Part shown: in pieces, positions 23,801 through 35,136 of the stretch
Layout: each line of letters starts with the position of its first letter
How positions within the stretch are numbered: position 1 is the first letter of the stretch
Assembly (NCBI GenBank): GCA_016987375.1
Contig: PJRA01000403.1
Span: 506,484 to 570,483 of the forward strand
DNA: 64,000 bases
Origin: Brachionus koreanus
Lineage: Eukaryota > Rotifera > Eurotatoria > Ploima > Brachionidae
Direction: 5' to 3'
Position numbers and translations under genes: made by a program
Notes under the pieces: generated by a model
What the model was told of the DNA's origin: nothing
The model's input: only the letters and a program-made list of their open reading frames with translations
The model's database searches: none

Positions 23801-26239
23801 AATTCTTTTAAATATTTTTTTTTTAAATATTTATTAGTAATTAATTTTTGATGATAAAATAAAATTTTTAAATTATAATACCTAAAAATCTAAAGTCTGG
23901 AGCAAAATTTGAACTTACGAGCACAGTTGTTTTCATTTTACAGTTAAAATCTAAAGCTTAATTTGCTAAATAAGTTTTCCAAAAAATTATCGAAAATTTT
24001 TTTTCTCCTAATGCGCTCATTGTAGAGCAAAGAGTCATGAAATTTTCCCATAATAAGTATCAATACTCAACTTGTTAAATTTTAACTGTAAAATGAAAAT
24101 TACCTTGATTAAATTCAAATTTTGCTCAAAATTTTAAATTTTCAAAAATAAAGAATCCTTTTCTTTTTTTTTTCAATTTCAAGGCTAATCAACAGGCTAG
24201 TGCCCTTGTCTAATAGACTGATTAACACTTCATTTATTTAAATTGTATATAAAACATTAAATACTTTTAAAATAAAATAGATGTTTTGACTAATTTAAAA
24301 ATTAAACTCAACTTACTCAACTTGTTAAATTTTAATTGTAAAATGAAAATTACCTTGATTAAATTCAAATTTTGCTCAAAATTTTAAATTTTCAAAAATA
24401 AAGAATCCTTATGTTTTAAAGTAATTTGTGTTTTTAATAATGTTTTTAAGGTTATTTATTGAATCGTGGTCAGCAAATTAAGGTAGTTTCGCAGCTATTA
24501 CGAAAAGCAAAGGAGCAAGATTTATTGATACCTGCAATGAAAGTAGATGTAAACGATGAATTTGAAGGCGCCACAGTAATTGAGCCAAACAAAGGCTATT
24601 ACGATGTTCCAATCTCTACTCTTGATTTCAATTCTCTATACCCTAGCATAATGATAGCTCACAATCTTTGCTATACCACTTTGCTTAGAGGAAGACCAAA
24701 CGATCTTAAGCCAGAAGAATACACAGCAACACCAAGCGGTAATTTTTTTGTCAAGTCAGAGTTGAGACGAGGAGTCTTGCCAGAAATATTGGACAACTTG
24801 TTGAAAGCTAGAAAACGAGCTAAAGAAATGATGAAACAAGAAAAAGACCCGTTCAGATATAAAGTGTTGGACGGTCGTCAACTGGCGCTTAAAATGAGTG
24901 CCAACTCAGTTTATGGCTTTACTGGTGCTCAAGTGGGCAAGCTGCCATGTTTAGAAATTTCACAAAGTGTCACTTCGTTTGGCCGTACTATGATTGAAAA
25001 AACCAAGCAATTGGTCGAGGAAAAATATCAGATTAAAAATGGCTATAAATTTGACGCCAAAGTAATTTATGGAGACACCGATTCAGTAATGATTAAATTT
25101 GGTGTTGACAATTTAGAAGATGCAATGAAGTTAGGACGAGAGGCGGCAGAGTATATTAGTGCTACTTTTGTAAAACCAATTAAACTAGAATTTGAAAAAT
25201 GCTATTTTCCATACTTGCTTATAAGTAAAAAACGATACGCCGGTCTCTATTTTACCAAGCCAGACAAATACGACAAAATGGACTGCAAAGGTATTGAAAC
25301 AGTGAGACGAGACAACAGTCCTTTGGTGGCCAATCTGATCAGTGTGTGTCTTCAAAAGCTTTTGATTGATCGCGATCCAAATGGAGCTATTGACTACGCT
25401 AAGCAAACAATATCGGACCTTTTGTGCAACCGAATTGACATATCTCAATTGGTTATTACCAAAGAACTGACCAAAACAGACAAAGAATATGCCGGAAAAC
25501 AGGCACATGTTGAATTGGCTAATAAAATGCGCAAAAGAGATCCCGGTTCGGCTCCACAGTTGGGCGATAGAGTGCCATTCGTGATTGTAGCTGGAGCTAA
25601 GGGTCAGGCCACTTACGAAAAAGCTGAGGATCCAGTGTATGTATTGGAACATAATTTGCCCATAGACACGCAATATTATTTGGAAAATCAAATTTCGAAA
25701 CCATTGATTAGAATTTTTGAGCCCATATTGCATGAACGGGCCGAATTTGTTCTTTTAAGTAGAATAAAATTTTTTTTTTATAATTTTATTCATTTTATAA
25801 ATTTAAAAATTCTAGAGGGTGAGCATACTTTGACAAAAACAGTCACTATATCCAAGATTGGAGGTCTCGCAGCATTTACTAAGAGAAAAGAGACTTGTCT
25901 TAGCTGCAAATCAATTTTGTCTGATAAAGAGTCCATGAATGCTGTCTGTAGCCATTGTAAACATAAAGAATCGGAGCTTTATCAGAAGCAAATTTGTACA
26001 ATTGCGGCGCTGGAGGACAAATTTAATCGACTTTGGACTCAGTGTCAAAGGTGTCAGGGTAATTTGCATGAAGATGTTATTTGTACAAAGTAAATTTTTG
26101 TCCCAATTATTCCAGATTTTAGTTAAAATTTTTTTTGTTTAGCCAAGATTGTCCTATTTTTTACATGAGAAAAAAAGTTCAAAAAGATCTTCAAGAAAAC
26201 GATAAAATAATCAGTCGTTTCGGTCAAATATATTGGTAA
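20875..26239 (+). CDS. POLD1: DNA polymerase delta catalytic subunit
   Basis: Seven exons (20875-20933, 20990-21090, 21142-21258, 21316-22620, 24451-25758, 25816-26089, 26143-26239) give 1086 residues, close to the 1107 of human POLD1. Proofreading exonuclease: ExoI FDIECAG (D300, E302), ExoII YNVQNFD (D386), ExoIII YCLKD (D499). Polymerase: motif [10 protein letters not shown] (D586), motif [15 protein letters not shown], motif C YGDTDSV (D736, D738). The C-terminus has CysA (CLSCK...CSHCK, zinc) and CysB (CQRCQ...C...C, Fe-S). All catalytic acids are present. It is the leading candidate for lagging-strand replication and repair synthesis with PCNA. Intron 4 (1830 bp) is packed with repeats; the other introns are 51-57 bp. 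The 57-bp intron at 25759-25815 is stop-free and in frame. The start is the first ATG before the KRK-rich, disordered N-terminus. Confidence 0.97.
22797..23020. mobile_element. Short TIR element in POLD1 intron 4
   Basis: The ends CACTGGAAGCACCAA and TTGGTGCTTCTAGTG are inverted copies with one mismatch, and TTAG flanks both sides (22793-22796, 23021-23024). The interior (CTCGTTTGTTAAATCC, then TATCTTTTGAATGGATTTTTC) recurs at about 63480-63675. It has no coding capacity. The TTAG or TTA duplication would fit a PIF/Harbinger-like or similar MITE; the class is uncertain. Confidence 0.75.
23422..23560. other. GC-rich patch inside POLD1 intron 4
   Basis: The segment is far richer in G+C than its surroundings (GGCCGCCGGTCTGACCGCC, CTCGCGGCCG, GCGACCGC). 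Read on the minus strand it begins AGTGTTGGGAGCCGT, matching AGTGTTGGGTACCGT at about 776-790. It is probably a fragment of a dispersed repeat. No domain is recognisable in the overlapping reading frames. Confidence 0.5.
24064..24160. repeat. 97-bp direct repeat, left copy
   Basis: It runs from TACTCAACTTGTTAAATTTT to AAAGAATCCTT and matches 24314-24410 at 96 of 97 positions (C versus T within TTTAACTG). The pair flanks a retrotransposon 3' end. A more diverged inverted relative lies at about 23898-23960 (AGCAAAATTTGAA ... CATTTTACAGTTAAAA), so the target was already a partial fold-back. Confidence 0.9.
24161..24313 (-). mobile_element. 5'-truncated non-LTR retrotransposon tail
   Basis: This 153-bp insert on the minus strand ends with the 3' terminus shared by the copy at 3890-3970 (AATCAGTCTATTAGACAAGGGC, GTTGATTAGCCTTGAAATTG), followed by an A-rich tail (AAAAAAAAAAGAA). 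It is flanked on both sides by the 97-bp direct repeats and lies about 140 bp before the POLD1 exon-5 acceptor. Confidence 0.85.
24314..24410. repeat. 97-bp direct repeat, right copy
   Basis: This is the second copy of the 24064-24160 unit (one mismatch). It ends 40 bp before POLD1 exon 5, so it occupies the acceptor-proximal part of the intron. Confidence 0.9.
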
Positions 26240-26634
26240 TAATTTTATATTGCAGCGAAATTTTATAAATTGTATATAGAAAAAAATACAAGTGCCAATT
26301 TCGAAATTTTAAGAATTAGTTTTAAATAAATATTTTTTTGATCAAATTTTGCAATTATAAATAAAAATTTGAAGAATTAAATTTTTTTTAAAAATAATTT
26401 TCAAATTTCTTGAAATTGGTTTTTTGTTAAATTCATCGATTGAGGTCAAATTTAAAAATTTTAAAGTATTAGTCAAGTTTCCCAACTACATTTATTAAAG
26501 CTTTAGTTTTAATTGTCTTTATTGAGTGATTAACACTTTATTTAAACCATAAATTGGATCTATAAACAATGTGTTTGTCGTCAACGAACTTCTTTTATGA
26601 AGTTTTAATAGCTTATTCTGTCCTTTTCACTTGT

Positions 26635-26832
26635 CAATACGGGGCGCATGTTTAAAGCCCTTTCATCAAAAAATTGGGGGACCGGTTTCAACTGGGTAAA
26701 ATTTTCAGTGTAGATGATCATCTCGATGCAGTAGCCTATGTGTCAGATCGGAGCTGTTGCTCAAAAAGGTACTTGAAAAGGAGATGAGCTCCTCCCCATT
26801 ATCCACTAAGATAGAATAGGGTCAAAAAAAAA
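26635..26832 (+). mobile_element. SINE-like element, 5'-truncated copy
   Basis: It is a GC-richer 200-bp block beginning CAATACGGGGCGCAT, identical over 15 bp to 55966-55980, where it follows a tRNA-like head. It ends GGGTC followed by a run of A, as expected for a retroposed tail. The body (GGACCGGTTTCAACTGGG, CAGATCGGAGCTGTTGC) has no coding capacity. Confidence 0.5.
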
Positions 26833-27639
26833 AAATTCTGTCCTTTTGAGTACCAATAACATCATGATAATATTGATAATTTTATAAATAGTAATAGTAC
26901 AATGCCAGAAATTAATTTTCAAATGATTTGATATTTACTGATATCAAATAATATGATCTGATATTGGCTAATATCAGCCCTCAGCTGATAACATTTAATT
27001 TAATATTTTTCCGTTCCTTAAATAAGTTGATATTATAAAAACTAATATTAGCAAAAAAAACTTATGGCCCTCATTTTAATTTTCTTTAAATTTTTTTTTC
27101 CCAGCGCGATGAATTAAACCATTTCATCTTCTAATGATAATCAAGTTTATATAATTCAGATATAAAAATATTTTATCTTAAGCATTGCGCGGTATTGTGA
27201 AATTCAAATACAAATCGAACAGAAATTTTTCCTTTTTTATGAATCAAAATCTACTACAATAAAAACATTTAAAAATACAAAAATCAGCATACATTGTTGC
27301 TTCTTTTTTATCAAAAATAAATTTTGTACTTTTTTTATTTTAGGAAATCAAATCAATAATCAAGTTAAATCGTATTGATGTTTTACTTGTTGTCTTTTTT
27401 TTTAGATTAAATTTTCCATTTAGTAGCACATTTTATTAAAATTTATCAAAAAAGGAAGAATTTTGTTCCTGAATCTAACTTATCGGAATTTTGGACGTCT
27501 TTTTAGTTTAACTTTAAAAAAAAATTAAATTATTGTCTCTATTTTAAAATAAATATTTTTATCTTCAGAAATTCACATATTAAAATTTATAAATTTGTTT
27601 TCTAACATAAGTTGATCGTCAATTGAGATTTTTTAGATA

Positions 27640-27720
27640 TACTGGTCTGTTGCTGTGTCTAAACAATTTAAAGGCTTGGAACAAATACTTTGGTTTATCC
27701 AAAGTTCCAATAAATTCTTC
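27640..27720 (-). mobile_element. Mariner terminal fragment
   Basis: On the minus strand it reads GTTCCAAGCC...TTTAGACACAGCAACAGACC, matching the beginning of the mariner relic at about 19450-19510. No transposase is attached in this orientation, so it is a solo end or one end of a decayed copy. Confidence 0.55.
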
Positions 27721-27735
27721 TTTAAATTTAAACTA

Positions 27736-28506
27736 CAGTCAATCCTCCGTATAACGAGACCCTATATAACGAGAAACCCTTTATAACGAGCAACTTGGCT
27801 AGAACCGATTACGAGCTATAGAAAAAGATATAAAAATTAATTCGATATAACGAAAACTTGATATAACGAGCTTATAATCAAATACCGCTTAATCATTTTC
27901 TTAAGAATAAAAACTTCCTATAACGAGCTTGAACAAAAGAAATTTTTTCACATTTTTTATATAATAAAAAATAAAAATAAACAATTAACTTATCTTCATA
28001 AATAACTATAAATCACCAGAAAACATTTCCTATCTAATTGTTTATAAAAAATGTCCTATCTTAATCAAAAAAATAGAAAGTGTATTTCACTTGAATCAAA
28101 AGTTGAAATAATAAAAAAACATTGCGAACAAAAAATCGCTACTTCAATTCTCGCAAAAGAGTATAGCGTCAACACATCGACCATTTCGACAATTCTCTGG
28201 TCTAAAGAAAAATTTTGGAGCACTTTCAGAAGAACTTGTGCGGTCCAGAAAAAAAAAGAATCAAATTATCGAGTTTCGATGATGTCGATAAAGCCGTTTT
28301 GTTTTGGTTCGAACAAGTTCAAAAGTATAGCAACGTAACTGTGAGTGGAATCGAAATTCAACTACAAGCCTTAAAGTATGCGACAATGTTAGGCCATCGA
28401 GATTTCGAGGCAAAAAAATTTTTTTGCCCATCTTTTTCAATGCAATTTCGATATAACGAGCAACGAAATTTCCGCCCAACTTGCTCGTTATATCGAGGAT
28501 TGACTG
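27736..28506 (+). mobile_element. pogo/Tigger-type element, internally deleted
   Basis: The TIRs begin CAGTCAATCCTCCGTATAACG and end CGTTATATCGAGGATTGACTG, flanked by TA at 27734-27735 and 28507-28508. Sub-terminal ATAACGAG words recur several times. A frame from 28051 gives MSYLNQKNRKCISLESKVEI, then KKHCEQKIATSILAKEYSV and STISTILWSKEKF, the N-terminal helix-turn-helix (CENP-B type) of pogo transposases. The following frame preserves a fragment of the second DNA-binding half (VDKAVLFWFEQ). The DDE catalytic domain is absent, so the 771-bp element is non-autonomous. Confidence 0.88.
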
Positions 28507-28970
28507 TAATAATAAAAATAATATAAATCTTAAGTAAATATAATACAATTTAAAATTTATATTACATTTAACCACTTTGATTAATGAAAACAAATAAGCA
28601 TTCGACAAAAACAGGTCGAATTAAAATAGCCCCTTTATAGGTTTTAGAATCAAATAAAAACTCATTAAAAATAGTAAATATTTTAGTTATAACTTTCGAA
28701 AAATTATAACCAGATTGTTTTTAAATTCAATTCTTAGGAATGATAAAAAGTCTTTTTAAAGACCGACTATAACTTTTTTTGACAAGCATAAGTCCAGACT
28801 TGTTCTAAAATAAAACGCTCATAAGACTTTTTGCATTTTTGCATTTATTTTCATTTAGAACAAAAAATTTTTTTATGAATTTTAGTTAAATTTGTATAAA
28901 ATGAAAAAATTTTAAATTTATTTAAAAAAAAAAATAAATAAAGGACTGATGTTAACTTGTCACATCATAC

Positions 28971-29295
28971 GAAACTACTTAAAATGATCCTCTAGGCTAG
29001 ATCTGTGCTATAAATGCATAAGTTTATTCTGAACAATTGAAACGAATGTTACCTTCAATTTAAGAAATAAATATCCTTCTTTGGTCAATCGAAAGTTGGA
29101 ATGAGTCGAACTTTTTCCTAATTGATCATATAGCCCAGATCTTTCTCCTTTTGATTACAATTTAATGACTCATTTTATTGGAGAATTGCATTTTACTAAT
29201 CAAGACAATGTTGAAGAAAGATTTCGTGAGTTTTTTGGCTCCAAAAGCCATCAATGTGTCAATAGACTAATCGAATTACTATCTGTTAGATAGCT
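28971..29295 (+). mobile_element. Mariner transposase C-terminal remnant
   Basis: The degraded frame ends YSPDLSPFDYNLMTHFIGEL, then HFTNQDNVEERFREFFGSK, corresponding to the third catalytic Asp region and C-terminus of mariner transposase. It resembles the copy at 19860-19950 but retains YSPDLSPFD, which that copy has lost. Confidence 0.7.
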
Positions 29296-29795
29296 AGAAT
29301 ACTATAGATGCTTTATCTTTTGAATATTATTTAATCATTGCTTTCTTTTTTTGATAAATTTAAAATAAATAAAAAATACGCAAAATTTTGTTTACTTACC
29401 CTAATAAAAAAATAATCTTTTTTAACATATGATAAATTTTTTTTAAATCATAACAATAATCAAATTTAAGAATTACCAAAACAACTTAGGTTTTTTTAAA
29501 ATGATTTTTATGTTCTTAATTATCTAATTCTGAGTGCTTTATTATCTTGTGAGAGTTAAAAAATATTTGTGAATATGACGAACAATTGTTGATTTATTTT
29601 TAAAAATTAAAAAAAAAGAACAAATCACTTGATACGTTTATTCGCTAATTAAAACAAGATTGATACAACAAAAAAAATTTACAAAAAAAAATGCATTTAA
29701 AAATTACTAAAAAAATCTTGGGCTATTGAGAAAATTAAAAAAAAAAAATTATTCTGACAATCACTTGGTAACAACAATTTTTCAAATTTTCATAT
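29296..29795. other. 3' flank of the bZIP gene
   Basis: AT-rich spacer and presumably the 3' untranslated region of the minus-strand bZIP gene. Nothing else is seen. Confidence 0.5.
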
Positions 29796-32213
29796 CTATG
29801 AATTCACTTCGCCAGTTTTCAACTGAAGCATCTTGAATCTTAACTTTAGTGGCATATTATCGCCATTATTCTGACTTTGACTATTTTGATTTGTCAAATC
29901 AGCTTGACTTTTATCATTTTGACTACAAGCGGGCAAGACCTGACCCAAATGCTTGCCCTCACCAAGTCTCGACTCTTCACCATTTGATTTAGCCATATTT
30001 TGAAGCATCAACAATTGATTCAACGATTGTAACTTGTTATTAAGCTGATAATTTGACAAATTGCCACTCTCCCCAATGTTTGACTTTAAATCACAAGCTC
30101 TGCTCTCTTTCTCTTTGGCACACTGCAAAAACATCTGAAGTATTTTGCTCACATCACTTTGATTTTGTTTGCCATCTGCCAATTTTTTCTCATTAGGTTT
30201 GTCCCTGACATTTTCTGACTCAATTAATTGATTTATGTGACGTTTGCGTGAATTGTTTCCCATTGAACTATTCTCATTTTGACTAGATATCAATGTTTGA
30301 TTGTAGGAAAAATTTTGTAGCAAATTGCCCACAGTATTTTTGCTCTGTTTTACTTCAGCACAACTTTTTTTAGTCTGTTGGTTAGCCAAGCTAGAACTCG
30401 TGTTTGTTTTGTTAATCAAATTTTTGTACTTTTCCATCAATTGATTTATTCTCTTTGCATCCATTTGAGCATCATTTGTAGAATTTTTTTGACCAATGTT
30501 CACTTGGTGAAAGCTGTTGTCCGAATTTTTTTCACTTAAAATATTCTGTAGACGGCCCATTAGGCTTGAATTGGCCAAAATAGATGAATGATTACTTAGA
30601 GGCGATTGCAAAAGTCTATTTAAAATATCATTGTTGATTTTTTCTCGTTCTACTTCTTTTTTGCTCTCGCCACTTTTTGCACAGTCCAAACTTTTTGTCT
30701 GATCCGAACTAGTCTTGCACAATTGTTTGTACAACAGTGGAAAGTGTCCTTTTATTTTGCTATCCAAAATATTCGACTGATCGCTAGACACAGCCACTTT
30801 ATCCTCTTGAATGTTTAAGATTAATTTTTTAGATGGTGGATAGCTTCCGTTTTCTTCATCATCGACTTTTGCCGATGCCAATACAGACTCTTGTCTGTAA
30901 ATAGAGTCACTTTTACTCTCAATTTCATCTTTGCTCTCTTGTTCCGAATCATCACTTTCAATATCTGCATTGTCAAAATTGTCATCATAACTCGACCCGC
31001 TGCTCCCTAGCTGGGCCAATTGTCTAGTTTTTGTTTCATCACTTTTACATGCCTGAATTCTGGTTATATACTCGGCTAGCTCTTTTGGATTTTTGAGCAT
31101 GTCTGGCTTTAAAATTTTAGCAAAACTTTTGTTCTTGATTCCTTCTAAAAATTGAGGGCTATTTGCCAATAGAATGCTATTCTCACTATCATTCGCATGC
31201 ATTTCATCATTTGACAATATCTCGCTAATGTCCAAATTTTCCTGAACAATCAACAAGTGTCTATTTTCCTCAAACAACTTGTTCATTTCGTCTTCGCTTA
31301 AATTGCACTTTTTCATGCATAAATCTAGCTTTAACTTGAGAACGTGATTTATGTTGGTAAGCTCAAGAAGCTTGGTCTCCAGGACCAAATCGTTCAAGCG
31401 TCTTTTTTCCCGTGAGCGTTTGGCGGCCAAGTTATTTTTTCGCCGTCTTTCCCAATAATGTTCGTCCTTGAGCTCGGCTGGAATAAAATCGCGTCTCTTT
31501 CTCTGCGGTATCACCTCTTTTCTATGCGACAAACTTCCCGTCGAGTCCTTAGCAGACTCGTTTACGCTGTCCAAGGGCCGATTGGAGCTTCCCGACGACG
31601 TCTGACTGCACACTGAGCCCTCTCGCTTCCTATTTTTCGAATAAGAAAAGCCACGGCTTTGCTCATAGGAAATAATGTGCGAATTGGACGAAAGATAGTC
31701 GCTCGAAGGACTCGGACTAAGCTCGTTGAAGTCCTCGAGTTTTTCGTGCTCGCCAGAGTTGCCATTTAGAGGAGAGCTTTCGATATGGGCCGACGAACAA
31801 GTCGAGACCGAAGACGACGAGAGCAAACTCTGTGCGTTTTTTGACTGAGCATTGCCCTGCGTCTGGTATTCCGAGTACGACAAACATTCATTATGACTCG
31901 ATTCTACAGATATAGGTGACAAAGCTCGAGAGCTGGACTCGGAATTATTTCCCTCGTTTATGACCAAAACTGGACTTGCCGGATACTTGGAACTGCTAAC
32001 GTGGCTTAGTGAAGATTTAAGCTCTGAGTTTGACTCAGCATGGCCAATTTTGATCTCGTGCTGGTTATCTGTCTCAAACGAGCTCGGGTTCATGTAAGTT
32101 GTATTGTTTAAATTTAGCAATAGCTCTGCGTTTGAATAGTTTTGCTTCATTTCTTCCAAACTTAATTTATTGTCTGTTAAAGTTGAAGTTTGCTTTATTT
32201 CGTTGTATAGCAT
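29796..32213 (-). CDS. NFIL3: NFIL3/E4BP4 (vrille)-type bZIP transcription factor
   Basis: This is a single uninterrupted 805-codon frame; the first ATG at 32213 is taken. The bZIP lies at residues ~238-305: the extended basic region [20 protein letters not shown], then [20 protein letters not shown], and a leucine zipper ([20 protein letters not shown]). The FIP...YW lead-in and NN-AA-KRSR signature are those of the PAR-related NFIL3/vrille group. Flanks are long, low-complexity Ser/Asn/Gln/Glu tracts with no other domain. Vertebrate NFIL3 also has an intronless coding region. Family role: repressor or activator at D-box (TTAYGTAA) sites in circadian and developmental control. The N-terminal third is locally GC-richer than the rest of the window. 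NFIL3 versus vrille orthology cannot be settled by eye. Confidence 0.88.
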   Translation of the reverse strand: MLYNEIKQTSTLTDNKLSLEEMKQNYSNAELLLNLNNTTYMNPSSFETDNQHEIKIGHAESNSELKSSLSHVSSSKYPASPVLVINEGNNSESSSRALSPISVESSHNECLSYSEYQTQGNAQSKNAQSLLSSSSVSTCSSAHIESSPLNGNSGEHEKLEDFNELSPSPSSDYLSSNSHIISYEQSRGFSYSKNRKREGSVCSQTSSGSSNRPLDSVNESAKDSTGSLSHRKEVIPQRKRRDFIPAELKDEHYWERRRKNNLAAKRSREKRRLNDLVLETKLLELTNINHVLKLKLDLCMKKCNLSEDEMNKLFEENRHLLIVQENLDISEILSNDEMHANDSENSILLANSPQFLEGIKNKSFAKILKPDMLKNPKELAEYITRIQACKSDETKTRQLAQLGSSGSSYDDNFDNADIESDDSEQESKDEIESKSDSIYRQESVLASAKVDDEENGSYPPSKKLILNIQEDKVAVSSDQSNILDSKIKGHFPLLYKQLCKTSSDQTKSLDCAKSGESKKEVEREKINNDILNRLLQSPLSNHSSILANSSLMGRLQNILSEKNSDNSFHQVNIGQKNSTNDAQMDAKRINQLMEKYKNLINKTNTSSSLANQQTKKSCAEVKQSKNTVGNLLQNFSYNQTLISSQNENSSMGNNSRKRHINQLIESENVRDKPNEKKLADGKQNQSDVSKILQMFLQCAKEKESRACDLKSNIGESGNLSNYQLNNKLQSLNQLLMLQNMAKSNGEESRLGEGKHLGQVLPACSQNDKSQADLTNQNSQSQNNGDNMPLKLRFKMLQLKTGEVNS

Positions 32214-35136
32214 TACAGCATTTAATTATTTTGACTAATGGTCATAGATCTATATATGAATGCAAAAGTTAAATTTCAGCTTGATAAAAAAAAAATTAAA
32301 TAATTTCTTTTTATTTAATTCTATTTAGAAATAATATCGAGGCTCGGCAAAAATTTGCCTCCAATTAAAAAAAGATTTTATCTCATTCTAGAAATGTAGG
32401 ATTAAATAAAAATATAAAAAAAAAATTTTTTTTTTTTCAAAAACTTATCAAAATAAAACCTTAAAAAAAATTAAAATATAAAATTATTTTTATTAATTTT
32501 AAAAGAACTATTTGATTTGATTTAGAAAACAAAATCAAAAATACGAATAAAATTTCAATTGTTTTGAACATTTTTAAATTGTAAATAAAAATTTAATCTT
32601 AAGAACTTTTTTTTTTCTATTTTAAACTCTTATTTTAGAAAAAAAATTAAATTTTTACTTTAATTTAAAAATAAGAAGTCACATCTTGATTTTTTTTGGG
32701 AAAAAAAATCCTCGACACATTGTCAAATTTCAAAGATCTAAAATGACATTGTATGTCGGTCAATTGCACAGTCTCTTATTAGAAAAATATTTCAGATCTT
32801 TTTTTTTTCTCTTATTTTGTCTAATAGAATAAAAAAAAAAAACTTGAAAAAAAAATTTGCATGATTTTTGTCTAGTAAAATTTCAAAATGAAAAAATTAC
32901 AATCTAAAAAACCGAATTATAAAACTGTACAATAAATAAAAATTATTGATTTTTTCTTGTAATTTGGCTCGTTTTTTTTTCTAGTATTTTGTTAATACTC
33001 AAGTCTACGAACTAGACTTGATCTAATTAATGGTCATTTGAATTTATTTATTTTGATTAATACGAAAGCTAAAATGAAAAAAGAGAGAGAGAGAGAGGGA
33101 GAATGAAGGTAGACACTATAAAATGGTAAACATTAGCATGAAATTTCAATGGCCAATACAAAATTTGCAATTTAAGAAATATGTTAATTTGACTTGAATT
33201 GCAATAAATAAGTCGGTCATCGTCGTTTTTTTGATACATATACTGTTTAGCATTTGCATTTATTTTTATTTATCAATCTGTCTGGCTAGCTGTCTGTCCG
33301 TCTGTATGAGCGTCTAGGCTTAAACTTTTACTGATTAATAACTAATTCAAATTAAAAAAAAAATGCTAATATATGAAAAGATTATATTTCAAGTTGTATT
33401 CTCTTCGGATGAAGGATAAAGCGTCTTTGAGTGACCACTAAGACTTAGATGTTTGAGAAAATCATAATTTTCGGCTAGCCGACCGATTATTCATCAAATA
33501 ATTGCTCGTGTCTAGAGAAATATTATAATTTTAAAATTTTCAATAACTTAATTCTTTAGTTGAAACAAAAATGTGCTCGTTATAGGCGATAAATAAAAAA
33601 GCTAAATATTGTGTTTGATTTTGAATGCAGCGGCTAGACTTGCTTCAATATTCAATTAGCTTTCGTGCATATATTTCTAGCTCTTTGAAAATAAGAAGAG
33701 AAAAATAAATAAAAAAAAAAACTAATATTAGAAAATTTTTGTTTAAGGATAGCCGTCTATTATTAAATTCAACCTTCAATATTTGTGTCTTTTCGACTGT
33801 AATTTAAAATACAAGCTTAATTTATTGTAAGCTCTCGGCTACCAGAATGAGCGAAGCATTTATGCATTTTGGATAAAAATAACAACTTTTAAACTTTTAA
33901 TTTTTATTTTGTTTTATAAAATTAAAGAAAAAATTTTTAATTTTGAAGGAACTAATTTAACACCTGAGAAGCACTTTTACAGATTTTCATTTCCTCATAA
34001 AAATAGATATTTTTGAATTATGTAAGGTTCACGTCATCCATAAGAATGAATTTTTTATTGTTGGCTTGTTGATTCTGTTGAGTTAAAAAGCATCTCAAAA
34101 ACCTTTAAAATTATAATTTATACCTCTGACCTAGAATGACCCCGATCAGATTGGGTTTTTGAACCAAATTATTTGAATAAAGATTTTAATTTTTTTCACA
34201 CTGGATTATTCAATAGAAGTCAGAATTTTCTGAATTTTGAAATGGATTTATTAATAGAGTACAAATTATTTTAATAGCTGATCAAAAAATTAAAACATTT
34301 AAACCTAGATTTATTTATTAATATCTGTTTTTTTATGATAACAAAACTAAGAATAAAAAAAATCACAAGTTTTTATTAGAAAAAGACAAATAAATTGCCA
34401 TAAAATAATAGATACATTTGATTTAAATACTTTTTTTCAATTTGTAAAATCATTTAAAATCTCTTCTGACCTTCGAACACTTCAAAACAAAGTGCTCAAA
34501 CTCAAACAAATAAATAAATTTTTTTATAATTTTTTCTTACACATTCTCTGGTTTTTAACATGGCCTTCTTCTTCTTGTCTTTGGTACTGAAGGATTAAAA
34601 TTTTTTATTATTGATATTGTCGTAGTGTAGCTCGGTTGGATACCTGAATCGGGCTATTGAGCTTGAGTTGTTATTTCAGATTCACTGATTTCCGTTTTGT
34701 GATAACATCAATGTCAATGGTATAGTCATTGATGATAAAACAAAATTGATGATGATCGCTCTGCCCAATCAAGCAAAAAGTTATGTCTTCATGGATGTTT
34801 CAAATATGATTCATCTCATTTTTTTTCGTGAAAAATGTTTTTGGATTAAAACCACAAAATTCTCATCATATTCTTTCAAAATATTTAGAAACAATCCAAT
34901 CATGAAAAACTTAAAACTTTCACCTCTGCTTCATATTCGAATCATTTCATCTATTACAAATGAAATTTTTTAATGCCAACAAAAGGCTCTAAATTTATCT
35001 TGATATTTTATTGGCTATTTGAAAATTTTTTGGCTAGAAGAATTAGTGTTTTGACTTTCCTTTATGTATAACTGACAAGGCCATCTCTCTTTTTTTCGTT
35101 ATTATAATTCGATCATGAGATCTTCATATTCCTATC
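32214..35136. other. Upstream region of bZIP gene, gene-free
   Basis: Almost 3 kb with no coding frame. It contains the GA microsatellite at 33082-33100, a CTGTCTGTCCGTCTG-rich patch at 33280-33310 and a tRNA-A-box-like string (GTAGCTCGGTTGG at 34626-34638) that has no matching T arm. The promoter of the minus-strand bZIP gene must be near its right-hand edge of coding sequence (32214 upward). Confidence 0.5.
33082..33100. repeat. GA microsatellite
   Basis: A short (GA)n tract about 870 bp upstream of the bZIP start codon. GA repeats can bind GAGA-type factors in some invertebrates, but this one may be neutral. Confidence 0.8.

Larger units (their letters stand above)
26240..27735. other. 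Intergenic, repeat-containing
   Basis: This is sequence downstream of POLD1. It contains the SINE-like patch at 26635-26832 and a mariner end at 27640-27720; otherwise it is AT-rich with no coding signal. An A/T-rich stretch with repeated GATATTA words lies at 26930-27050. Confidence 0.5.

Noticed and set aside
24064..24410. Simple tandem duplication explanation for the 97-bp repeats
   Set aside because: The insert between them is a recognisable A-tailed retrotransposon 3' end seen twice elsewhere in the window, and the repeat abuts it. A plain duplication would not place a retroelement end exactly at the junction. I keep it only as the alternative to be tested.
25185..25733. 182-codon minus-strand frame inside POLD1
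   Set aside because: Shadow of the highly conserved polymerase exon.
31562..31765. Arg-rich minus-strand frame inside the bZIP gene
   Set aside because: Different frame of the same strand within the long bZIP coding sequence; the composition is a by-product of Ser/Asp-rich codons.
34620..34690. tRNA gene at GTAGCTCGGTTGG
   Set aside because: An A-box-like string is present, but I could not pair an acceptor stem or find a T arm/box B downstream.
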